This document shows, piece after piece, positions 16,027 to 23,699 of a DNA stretch of 64,000 bases. The stretch lies in the NCBI GenBank assembly GCA_028687585.1, contig JAQTZV010000007.1, positions 1 through 64,000 on the forward strand, written 5' to 3'. How positions within the stretch are numbered: position 1 is the stretch's first letter; each line of letters opens with the position of its first letter. This DNA comes from Desulfuromonadaceae bacterium. Its GTDB lineage: Bacteria > Desulfobacterota > Desulfuromonadia > Geobacterales > Pseudopelobacteraceae. The notes below the pieces were generated by a model that was not told where the DNA came from, did no database searches, and worked only from the letters and a program-made list of their open reading frames with translations. The translations under genes were made by a program, and so were the position numbers.

Positions 16027-17679
16027 CTAAAGAACAACGGATGCAATATATTCTTCAGGTGAAACGTCACCCGCCATCAGGAGATGCAACCCCTCTGCCG
16101 CCAGGCCATGGTAACCGGTCATGCCAAGGTAGTTTTCGAGGGCGGCAACATCGTTTGTCTGTTCAAAAATCCGCAGGAATTCATCTGTAAAAACGAGAGT
16201 GTCAGTCAAAAACTTTCTGGCGCTGAAACCGCTGTGGCCACAGGCATCACATCCGGTTGTGCGGTAAAACGATGCAGGGTTCTCCGGCAGGTTCATCGCT
16301 GCAAGCTCCTCTGTCGGTGGCGCGTATTCTGTCCGGCATTCCTGGCAGAGCAGCTGAATTCCTTTGAACGAGACCAGGCCGTTTACGAACACCGGGAGGA
16401 AATAGTTCTGCTGTTGATAGAGCAACATCTGGCGCAGGACATTGCGGGTTCCGCGAATTTCCAGTCCGGCCAGAACCAGTTTGCCGCGCATGGCCGCCCG
16501 ACAGGCTGCGGTAAAGGGCATCCCCTCAGTGGCGTCCTCAATGACTAGGATATCTGGGGCGTGGTCCAAAGCCCGCATAACCGTTGCCGCACGTTCCGTC
16601 TCATCCCGCGGGAGAAGAATTCGCGGGAAGCGCTTCACCGTTCTGCCGGGCCCTTCACCGAGAATGATCACGTTTTTGCCATCAGTATCAATCTCCTCCA
16701 GCATGAGATCGATAAAACGATCGCGTTCCTGGGTGTTCCGCGAAGCAAAGAAGGTGATACCTTGCCGATTACGGGATAGACGAATAAAGTCGACTTCCTG
16801 TTGATCCGGAAGATGCAGGTCGCTGAGCCGGCTGGGAACGCTGGACGGTACATATGGACGGATGGTGATGTACTCACCGCCATAGCCGGCCATGGTGGCG
16901 ACCTGGAAGGAGATTGGATGAGAACGGTAGGTAAAAGTCAACACTCCATTGGAGTTTGAGCTTCCTGAATCCGTGATGCCGATGCTTTTTCTGATTTTGC
17001 GGGTGAGGTCCAGGAAGTAGGTGCCGGCTAATGATCCGATCGACTGCGAAATACCGCTCCTTCTGCCGGTGACGGCCACGGATTCGTCCATTGGCTGTAG
17101 GGATAACGATGAAAGGCGATTCTTCAACATAAAGATCAACAGGTAGTCAAGCAGTTTACTGCCGCTCAGGTCGCCATTGATCGCCTCAAGTGCCTTTGCG
17201 GAAAAGGCGCTTGAGGCAAATCCCAGTTGCTGATTGTCACTGCAGCCGTAGCAGGTGTCGATCATGTCCCGGATTTCTCTGATCAAAGCGACAGAAATAT
17301 TGACCTGACAGCCGCTTTGCAGTTCGACAGCCGCGACGGCGCTCTTGTTAAGCGGGTCTGAGATGGCGATACTCAACTCGTTTCCGGCCTTGATGAGCGG
17401 AATAAGATTGAACTTTCTCGCCAGCGCCGCCGGGACAAGTTTTACCGCATCCGGGTCGATCATATCAGCTTTGAGCCGAATGTAGGGGAGGTCAAGCTGA
17501 TTGGACAGCGCCCAGTCAATATCCTCCTGCGTGACGATTCCCAGGTTGATCAACGCTTCACCAAAGCGTGTGCCGCTGCGCCTCTGCTCCTCCAGGGCGG
17601 CAGCGATGTCATCATCGTTGATTATCTTGCACGCAGAGAGTATTGCCCCCATGGATTCTTTTTTTATCTGTTCCGGCAC
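16027..17679 (-). CDS. GspE/PilB-like protein without Walker motifs (probable pseudo-ATPase)
   Basis: The 550-residue protein has the layout of type II secretion/type IV pilus assembly ATPases: an MshEN N-domain (motif RSGTRFGEAL...NLGIVTQEDI, about 33-66), a linker domain and a C-terminal ATPase-like domain with a tetracysteine zinc site (C445, C448, C477, C480). The Walker A region, GPTGSGKS in the family, reads ASRNTQER (312-319), and the Walker B region reads DILVIEDATEG, so ATP hydrolysis is unlikely. The frame is intact and long, which argues against decay. The start is GTG at 17679, with GGAGG six bases before it. It is read just before pilT and may regulate it. MshEN domains often bind c-di-GMP. 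Confidence 0.8.
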   Translation of the reverse strand: MPEQIKKESMGAILSACKIINDDDIAAALEEQRRSGTRFGEALINLGIVTQEDIDWALSNQLDLPYIRLKADMIDPDAVKLVPAALARKFNLIPLIKAGNELSIAISDPLNKSAVAAVELQSGCQVNISVALIREIRDMIDTCYGCSDNQQLGFASSAFSAKALEAINGDLSGSKLLDYLLIFMLKNRLSSLSLQPMDESVAVTGRRSGISQSIGSLAGTYFLDLTRKIRKSIGITDSGSSNSNGVLTFTYRSHPISFQVATMAGYGGEYITIRPYVPSSVPSRLSDLHLPDQQEVDFIRLSRNRQGITFFASRNTQERDRFIDLMLEEIDTDGKNVIILGEGPGRTVKRFPRILLPRDETERAATVMRALDHAPDILVIEDATEGMPFTAACRAAMRGKLVLAGLEIRGTRNVLRQMLLYQQQNYFLPVFVNGLVSFKGIQLLCQECRTEYAPPTEELAAMNLPENPASFYRTTGCDACGHSGFSARKFLTDTLVFTDEFLRIFEQTNDVAALENYLGMTGYHGLAAEGLHLLMAGDVSPEEYIASVVL

Positions 17680-17715
17680 GGCTGACCTCCATAGTAAACG
17701 GCGATAATAAAAAAA

Positions 17716-19077
17716 CTATTCACTGCGGTCACTCAGGTTTTCAAAACGGGTATGCTCGCCGAAGAAGGCGAGAGGGACGGTGCCGATGGCGCCGTTACGC
17801 TGCTTGCCGATAATCAGTTCAGCGGTGCGATCATGCCCCTGGGTGCAGGATCCGTCGCGCTTGCGGCACTGCTCACAGTACACCGCTTCGCGGTAGACGA
17901 ACATGATCACGTCGGCATCCTGTTCGATGGCCCCCGATTCGCGCAGGTCACTCATCATCGGGCGTTTGTCGGCGCGTTTTTCAAGTTCACGGTTGAGCTG
18001 GGACAGAGCGACAACCGGCACGCCGAGCTCTTTTGATAATGCCTTTAGCGCCTGCGAAATTTCAGAAATTTCCTGTTGTCGCGACTCGATTTTTGTCCCT
18101 GCTTTCATCAATTGCAGGTAATCAATGATAATAAGCCCGATATCATGCTCACTCTTCAGACGCCGTGCTTTGGAGCGAAGTTCCAGGACGCTGATGGCCG
18201 GAGTGTCATCGATAAAAATCTTCGCATCATGCAGTACTCCAGCCGCCCTCGTCAACCTGGGCCAGTCGGTGTCAAGGAAGTGGCCGGTGCGCATGCGGCT
18301 CAAATCGACGCGGGCGATAGAGGCCAGAAAGCGCATAACCAGATCTTCCTTGCCCATCTCCAGTGAGAAAATAACGGCAGGTGTCTTCTTTTTGCTCTCG
18401 GCGCTGGCATGCTGCGCGATATTAAGCGCCAGAGTCGTTTTACCCATCGAAGGCCGTGCCGCGATAATGATCAGGTTGCCTGGCTGGAAACCGGCGGTCA
18501 TCTTGTCAAGTTCGGCATAGCCGGTCGGCACTCCGGTTATATGCTCTTTTCGATCATGGAGCGATTTGAGAATTTTAAAGGCTTCTTTGATAAGCGGCTG
18601 AATAGGCACATATTGCGGGCGCAGCTTGTTTTCGCCGATTTCGTACAGATCTTTCTGGGCCTTGTCCAGCAGTTCATTGACATCCGTCTGATCCTCATAG
18701 CTCCGGGTGACAATTCCGGTGGCGATAGTGATCAGTTTGCGGTTAACCGACTTCTCTTTCACGATCCTGCAGTAATAGGTGATGTTGGCCGCAGTTGGAA
18801 CGTAATCGACCAGCATAAGCAGGTAGGCGGCGCCGCCGATTTCATCGAGTTCCCCCTTTTTCTTCAGAGTTTCTGTCAGCGTTACCAGGTCGCACGGTTC
18901 GCGTCGGTCCGATAGCTGCATCATGGCGAGAAAAATCTTGCGATGTACTTCGCGGTAGAAATCTTCCGGGACGATGCTTTCCAGCACCCGGTTTATAGCG
19001 TCATTATCGATGAGAATACCACCAAGGATGGACATTTCGGCATCAAGATTCTGGGGAGGGAGCTTTGGGTCAGTCAT
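17716..19077 (-). CDS. dnaB: replicative DNA helicase
   Basis: DnaB is the hexameric helicase that unwinds DNA at the replication fork. The 453-residue protein has the N-terminal domain (PPQNLDAEMSILGG), Walker A ARPSMGKTTLAL, Walker B IIIDYLQLM and the AELIIGKQRNG C-terminal motif. The start MTDPKLPPQN at 19077 has AAGGAAC ahead of it; the frame runs open far upstream but without family similarity. An 83-base gap separates it from the U32 gene read before it. Confidence 0.96.
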   Translation of the reverse strand: MTDPKLPPQNLDAEMSILGGILIDNDAINRVLESIVPEDFYREVHRKIFLAMMQLSDRREPCDLVTLTETLKKKGELDEIGGAAYLLMLVDYVPTAANITYYCRIVKEKSVNRKLITIATGIVTRSYEDQTDVNELLDKAQKDLYEIGENKLRPQYVPIQPLIKEAFKILKSLHDRKEHITGVPTGYAELDKMTAGFQPGNLIIIAARPSMGKTTLALNIAQHASAESKKKTPAVIFSLEMGKEDLVMRFLASIARVDLSRMRTGHFLDTDWPRLTRAAGVLHDAKIFIDDTPAISVLELRSKARRLKSEHDIGLIIIDYLQLMKAGTKIESRQQEISEISQALKALSKELGVPVVALSQLNRELEKRADKRPMMSDLRESGAIEQDADVIMFVYREAVYCEQCRKRDGSCTQGHDRTAELIIGKQRNGAIGTVPLAFFGEHTRFENLSDRSE

Positions 19078-19160
19078 GCAATTTAGTTCCTTGTTTTTCT
19101 GCTTGAGTCTCACAAAACGAGAGCAAACCTGCGCCGCGATGGAATGCGGATGGAGTTGAT

Positions 19161-20396
19161 TTACGTCGATACGGTTTTTTCGCGGCGCAGGAGATCTCCT
19201 GCGCCGACCGTAAATGGTACTGTCAAGAGTATCCGCGAATTTGGATTGGCGACCTCTGCCGGAACTGCGGCTCCCCGCTCGGGCAAAATCGTAAAGGGGG
19301 GCAGGATAAGTGTGTCGCTGCGCATCTTCGGCCCGAAACATTCAATCGTGTCCCCGGTCTTGATCCGGTTACGTACATCGATCACCAGAGTACCGTCACT
19401 GTGCACCTCATCAACAACGCCGACGAAATCGTGACTGCGGATGTAGGCAGACTCGTACTCCTGACCGACGTTTCGAGGCTGCCCAAAGAGGAACCCGGTC
19501 GTGTAGCCGCGATGGCTCAATTTGGCAAGTTCTCCCAGCCATTCGGGGCGGCAGACCCACGCGTCCGGGTTGTCGAGGAATTCATCAAGAGCCTGGCGAT
19601 AGATCCGCAGCACCGATGCTACATAATTGATCCCTTTCATGCGCCCTTCGATTTTGAGTGCGTGCACGCCGCTTGTGACCAGAGACGGAATCTGCTCCAG
19701 CAGGCAGAGGTCACGGGAGTTGAAAATGAAGGTGCCGTTTTCATCCTCTTCCACCGGGAAATACTCGCCCGGCCGGGATTCCTCCACCAGATGATAGCTC
19801 CAGCGGCAGGGGTGGGTGCATTCCCCCTGATTGGCGTCGCGTCCGGTCAGCATGCTGGAAATCAGGCAGCGGCCGGAATAGGAAATGCAGAGCGCGCCAT
19901 GTACAAAGGCCTCGAACTCCATTCCCGGAACGTTGCGTACCGTATCCCGGATGTTGTCGAGGGTCATTTCGCGGGCCAGATTGATCCGGCGGATACCCTG
20001 TTGCTGCCAGAAACTGGCAGAGCGCCAGTTGATGGTATTCGCCTGGGTCGACAGGTGCAGTTCGCGCTCCGGTGATATCTGCCGAACCGCATCAATCACC
20101 CCCGGATCGGCGACGATATACGCGTCAAAGGGGAGTGGGGCAATCTGCGCCAAATACTCTTCCAGCTCCGGAAGAGACTCGTTGCGCGGGTAGCTGTTGA
20201 CCGTCAGATATGCTTTTATGCTCTTTGCGTGGCAAAAGTCGAGAGCTGATCTCATCTCGTCCAGGGAAAAGTTGTCGGCCATATTGCGCAGGCCAAAGGC
20301 CTGGCCGCCAAGATACACGGCATCAGCACCGTAATGGACCGCAATTTTCAGTTTTTCCATGTTGCCGGCCGGGGCAAGCAATTCAGGTCTATGCAT
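19161..20396 (-). CDS. U32 peptidase-family protein (TrhP/YegQ-like)
   Basis: The 411-residue protein starts PELLAPAGNMEKLK, the hallmark of the family, and has SGRCLISSMLTGRDAN with ECTHPCRW, which supply conserved cysteines, and a C-terminal beta-barrel part. TrhP-type members act in hydroxylation of the wobble uridine of tRNAs rather than in proteolysis; that assignment is from family knowledge. The last codons contain a 24-base perfect palindrome (19183-19206). It diverges from cpoB. Confidence 0.85.
   Translation of the reverse strand: MHRPELLAPAGNMEKLKIAVHYGADAVYLGGQAFGLRNMADNFSLDEMRSALDFCHAKSIKAYLTVNSYPRNESLPELEEYLAQIAPLPFDAYIVADPGVIDAVRQISPERELHLSTQANTINWRSASFWQQQGIRRINLAREMTLDNIRDTVRNVPGMEFEAFVHGALCISYSGRCLISSMLTGRDANQGECTHPCRWSYHLVEESRPGEYFPVEEDENGTFIFNSRDLCLLEQIPSLVTSGVHALKIEGRMKGINYVASVLRIYRQALDEFLDNPDAWVCRPEWLGELAKLSHRGYTTGFLFGQPRNVGQEYESAYIRSHDFVGVVDEVHSDGTLVIDVRNRIKTGDTIECFGPKMRSDTLILPPFTILPERGAAVPAEVANPNSRILLTVPFTVGAGDLLRREKTVST
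19183..19206. repeat. 24-base perfect palindrome in the end of the U32 gene
   Basis: CGGCGCAGGAGA followed by its exact reverse complement. It codes for GAGDLL near the protein C-terminus. No T run follows on the minus strand, so it is not an ordinary terminator for this gene. Confidence 0.8.
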
Positions 20397-20500
20397 CAGG
20401 GGTTCCAGTATTTTTATACAGAATTAGCGGTTTAATGATTCGCGGGGATCGAATGCTAGCATAATCAGTCAGTCAATAAAACCGAAAAGGCACCTTTCAC

Positions 20501-20529
20501 TTGACAAAGATAACTATATCGCTTTAATT
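20501..20529 (+). promoter_or_regulatory. probable promoter of cpoB
   Basis: TTGACA at 20501-20506 and TTAATT at 20524-20529 are 17 bases apart, about 30 bases ahead of the cpoB ATG in the divergent gap with the U32 gene. Confidence 0.65.
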
Positions 20530-20558
20530 ATGAAAAACGTATGTTAAATGGGGGTATT

Positions 20559-21287
20559 ATGACGTCTGCCTGCCGATTGGTGCCATTTTTTTGTTTCTCT
20601 CTTTTTCTTTCCGGATGCGCCGCCAATGACCTTGTAGTTAAACGTCAGGCCGAGTCAGAAGCGAAAATCGAGTTTTTGATCCAGTCATCAAAAAAGCTGG
20701 AGCAGCGTCACAATGAACTTGCCGGTACGCAGCAGGGTCAGGATGACCGGCTGCAGTCGCTTGCCGGCGAAATAAAACAGCTAAGAAGTGAGATTCGAGA
20801 TCTTCGGACCTCGGGTGATGAACTTAAAGCACGAGTCGCGAAACTTACACAACAGTCGCAAACCCCCAAGGTCGAAATTGTCAATCAACCGTCGTCAACA
20901 AATACGCCAAATGAATCCGGTCCGCCGGCTGAATACCTCAAGGCATTCGGTCTGTATAGCGCAAACAATTTTCCGGCGGCGATAGAGGCCTTTGAGTTGT
21001 TTTTCAAGAACAATCCCCGGAGTGACTATGCAGCCAATGCCCTGTACTGGATAGGAGAGTGTCACTATAGCCTTTCAGACTTTCCAAAAGCAAAAGCAGC
21101 TTTTTTAAAGGTTACTGACAGCTATCCGAATAGTTCCAAGACTCCGGATGCGCTTTTAAAGCTGGGTTACACGCTTTCAACACTTAATGAAAAGGAAAAG
21201 GCAACGGCACTCTTTGAAAAAATCATCACCGCATATCCAAGCAGCACTGCTGCGATAAAGGCCCGCGAACGCCTGAATGCCCGTTGA
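20559..21287 (+). CDS. cpoB: cell division coordinator CpoB / YbgF-type TPR lipoprotein
   Basis: The 242-residue protein has an export signal ending in a lipobox-like LSGC (Cys20), a coiled coil (about 25-90) and C-terminal tetratricopeptide repeats (YLKAFGLYSANNFPAAIEAF and two similar units). CpoB/YbgF links the Tol-Pal machine to septal wall synthesis. No tol or pal gene lies in the window. The ATG at 20559 has GGGGG just before it and is preferred to the in-frame ATG at 20541. Confidence 0.85.
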   Translation: MTSACRLVPFFCFSLFLSGCAANDLVVKRQAESEAKIEFLIQSSKKLEQRHNELAGTQQGQDDRLQSLAGEIKQLRSEIRDLRTSGDELKARVAKLTQQSQTPKVEIVNQPSSTNTPNESGPPAEYLKAFGLYSANNFPAAIEAFELFFKNNPRSDYAANALYWIGECHYSLSDFPKAKAAFLKVTDSYPNSSKTPDALLKLGYTLSTLNEKEKATALFEKIITAYPSSTAAIKARERLNAR

Positions 21288-21328
21288 ACCGAGACTGTCC
21301 TGTTTTATAGATACTTAAGGAGACTCCC

Positions 21329-22357
21329 ATGAAAATCAGATTGCTGCTGCTGTTGGTTCTTTTGATCATGCCATCTGTTGTGCGTGCCACAGGACAGGAT
21401 GAGCCGGTCATATATGTAATTAAACAGGGCGACACGCTCTGGGGGCTCTCTGAGCGGTTTATTAATGATCCGTATTACTGGCCGAACATGTGGTCCAAAA
21501 ACGGCCAAATTACGAATCCGCATTTTATTTATCCCGGTCGGAAAGTACGTGTTTTCCCTGACAGGATAGAGCCTGTTCCGCTAGAGGCAGCGGCGCCCCC
21601 TGCCCAACAGAGCAGCGCTGCTGCAGATGCAGCAGCCGCCGGGACTGTTGAACCGCTTCAGGATGTAGCCGCTGAAAAAACATATACTCTCTATGGATCT
21701 GAAGGTTTCCTGGTGGAGAAAGAATTCAGGCCCTTCGGATTGGTGGTTGGAGCGCAGCATGATCGGATAGTCACCGGTGTTGATGACATTGTGTACACCG
21801 ATATCGGTACTGAGCTGCATGCCAAAGGCGGTGACAAATTTTCCATTTATCACAAGGATATCGTTGTCAAGAACCCGCTGAATAATGAAGAGATGGGATT
21901 CAAGCTTATCCCGCTCGGGGAGTTGCAGTTGACCGATGTAGAGAAAAAATCGTCTCGAGCCATTATCACAAAGTCCTTCAGGGAAATAAGTCCGGGTGCC
22001 TATCTGCAGCCGTATAAAGAGAGCCATCGCCGGGAAATAACGTTAAAAAATACGAGCACAGATCTTAAAGGGTATATTATCGAGAGTCTTAGCGGAGCCA
22101 GTATCATCGCTGCCGGAGATATCGTCTATATTGACCTCGGCTCAAGTCAGGGGGCGGCGGTCGGCAACCTACTTTATGTTGTCAGGGATGTGATGATTGA
22201 CCAGCGCTATGTTGAAGGTCGATTAGATGTCCTGCCGCAGGAAGTGCTGGGAGCTCTGGTTATTGTTGACATCGGTAAAAAAACATCCACTGCTTTGGTC
22301 GTAAAAAGTATCGACACCGTCTACAAAGGTGATCGCATCGTTAGCCAAACAAAATAA
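21329..22357 (+). CDS. exported LysM-domain protein
   Basis: The 342-residue protein has a signal peptide (1-20) and one LysM domain (about 29-75: YVIKQGDTLWGLSERF and NPHFIYPGRKVRV), which binds peptidoglycan. A proline/alanine linker follows and then a long beta-rich part of unknown role. AAGGAG precedes the ATG. It lies 41 bases after cpoB and is closed by a terminator, so cpoB and this gene form a cell-envelope pair. Confidence 0.87.
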   Translation: MKIRLLLLLVLLIMPSVVRATGQDEPVIYVIKQGDTLWGLSERFINDPYYWPNMWSKNGQITNPHFIYPGRKVRVFPDRIEPVPLEAAAPPAQQSSAAADAAAAGTVEPLQDVAAEKTYTLYGSEGFLVEKEFRPFGLVVGAQHDRIVTGVDDIVYTDIGTELHAKGGDKFSIYHKDIVVKNPLNNEEMGFKLIPLGELQLTDVEKKSSRAIITKSFREISPGAYLQPYKESHRREITLKNTSTDLKGYIIESLSGASIIAAGDIVYIDLGSSQGAAVGNLLYVVRDVMIDQRYVEGRLDVLPQEVLGALVIVDIGKKTSTALVVKSIDTVYKGDRIVSQTK

Positions 22358-22378
22358 CCGGATAAATATTCTATGCTG

Positions 22379-22406
22379 AAGACCGGTTTCGTGCCGGTCT
22401 TTTTTA
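22379..22406 (+). terminator. terminator after the LysM gene
   Basis: Stem 22379-22386 with 22394-22401, loop TTTCGTG, followed by a T run. It separates the cpoB-LysM pair from dprA. Confidence 0.85.
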
Positions 22407-22424
22407 TGAACGACAGGTAGTTAC

Positions 22425-23519
22425 ATGGAGAATTTTTACTGGATAGGTCTCAAAGCAGTTCCCGGGATCGGAAATGTTGCATTCCGCCGACTTTTGGAAC
22501 GTTTCGACTCCCCGGAAATGGCTCTAACGGCTTCAGCTTCTGCTCTTTCCGGTGTCAGAGGCATACACCCCGGGGTCATCGAGGGTATTCGGAGCGGCGA
22601 ATGGCGTCGTTTTGCGGAGGATGAATGCCGCAGGCTTGAAGCCAGTGATGCGCGGTTGGTTACGTATATTTCACATGACTATCCGAAATCTCTCTTTGAA
22701 ATTCCGGATCCACCCCCATTTTTGTATATAAAAGGTGAACTGCGCTCCCATGAACTTTCAATTGCCATTGTTGGTTCACGCCGGGCGACATCATACGGTT
22801 TACTGACTACGGGAAAACTGTCTGAGGCGCTTGCCACCCATGGCGTGTGTATCGTTTCGGGTATGGCCCGCGGAGTGGACACCGCAGCGCACAAAGGGGC
22901 GCTCCATGCGGGTGGTCGCAGCATCGGCGTGCTGGGGTGCGGCGTAGACGGCATATATCCTCCGGAAAACCAAGCGCTTTTTAAACAGATGTCCGATAAG
23001 GGGTGTCTGGTATCGGAATTCCCGCTCGGAACCCAGCCATTGGCCGAAAATTTCCCGCGCCGGAACCGTATCATAAGTGGGTTATCCAGCGGCGTGCTGG
23101 TCGTTGAGGCTGCGGAAAAAAGCGGCTCGTTGATTACCGCCCAGTATGCTCTTGAGCATGGGCGCGACGTTTTTGCTGTGCCGGGGAATATCTCTTTTGC
23201 CACCAGTCGTGGCTGCAACCGCCTCATAAAACAGGGAGCAAAACTGGTCGATTGTGTTGAGGATATTCTTGAGGAGCTTCCGGGATATGCACGGCTATCT
23301 GCTGATGCACCATTATTTCAGCCATCGCCGCGCACCTTTGCCCTGACGCCGAAAGAGGCTGCCATTTATGAGCTGCTGGCCCGCTCGCCGCTGCATATTG
23401 ATGACATCATCTCCCAAACGGAATTGACAGCCGGTGAGGTTTCCTCTATGTTACTGCACCTTGAACTCAAGGGAGCGGTAACGCCGCTCCCCGGCACGCA
23501 TTACGCAGTCGCGGGATAA
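22425..23519 (+). CDS. dprA: DNA-processing protein DprA
   Basis: DprA protects incoming single-stranded DNA and loads RecA during natural transformation. The 364-residue protein has an N-terminal helix-hairpin-helix part (AVPGIGNVAFRRLL), the Rossmann-like core with IVGSRRATSYG, VSGMARGVDTAAH, LGCGVDGIYPPEN and PRRNRIISGLS, and a C-terminal winged-helix. Length is normal. It is followed by a 180-base repeat-bearing gap before topA. Confidence 0.94.
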   Translation: MENFYWIGLKAVPGIGNVAFRRLLERFDSPEMALTASASALSGVRGIHPGVIEGIRSGEWRRFAEDECRRLEASDARLVTYISHDYPKSLFEIPDPPPFLYIKGELRSHELSIAIVGSRRATSYGLLTTGKLSEALATHGVCIVSGMARGVDTAAHKGALHAGGRSIGVLGCGVDGIYPPENQALFKQMSDKGCLVSEFPLGTQPLAENFPRRNRIISGLSSGVLVVEAAEKSGSLITAQYALEHGRDVFAVPGNISFATSRGCNRLIKQGAKLVDCVEDILEELPGYARLSADAPLFQPSPRTFALTPKEAAIYELLARSPLHIDDIISQTELTAGEVSSMLLHLELKGAVTPLPGTHYAVAG

Positions 23520-23529
23520 ACTAACAAAT

Positions 23530-23667
23530 CCACCACGGAGACACGGAGAAAACCAAGATTAAAAGCCTTAAGATCTTGCTTTGCACCAGAAAAAATTATG
23601 TTTTGACTTTCTCCGTGTCTCGCTTAGAAGCGCCTCATTTTGGCCGTGTCTCTGTGGTAAAATGTTT
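23530..23667. repeat. CCACGGAGACACGGAG-type palindromic element, copy 1
   Basis: The left end (23530-23551) reads CACCACGGAGACACGGAGAA and the right end (about 23608-23667) is its degraded reverse complement, interrupted by about 25 bases. The interior (AACCAAGAT.AAAAGCCTTAAG and TTTTGACTTTCTCCGTGTCT) matches copy 3 at 36686-36790 closely. It fills most of the dprA-topA gap. Confidence 0.85.
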
Positions 23668-23699
23668 TGAATATAAATTTACGTAAGGATATTAAATAA

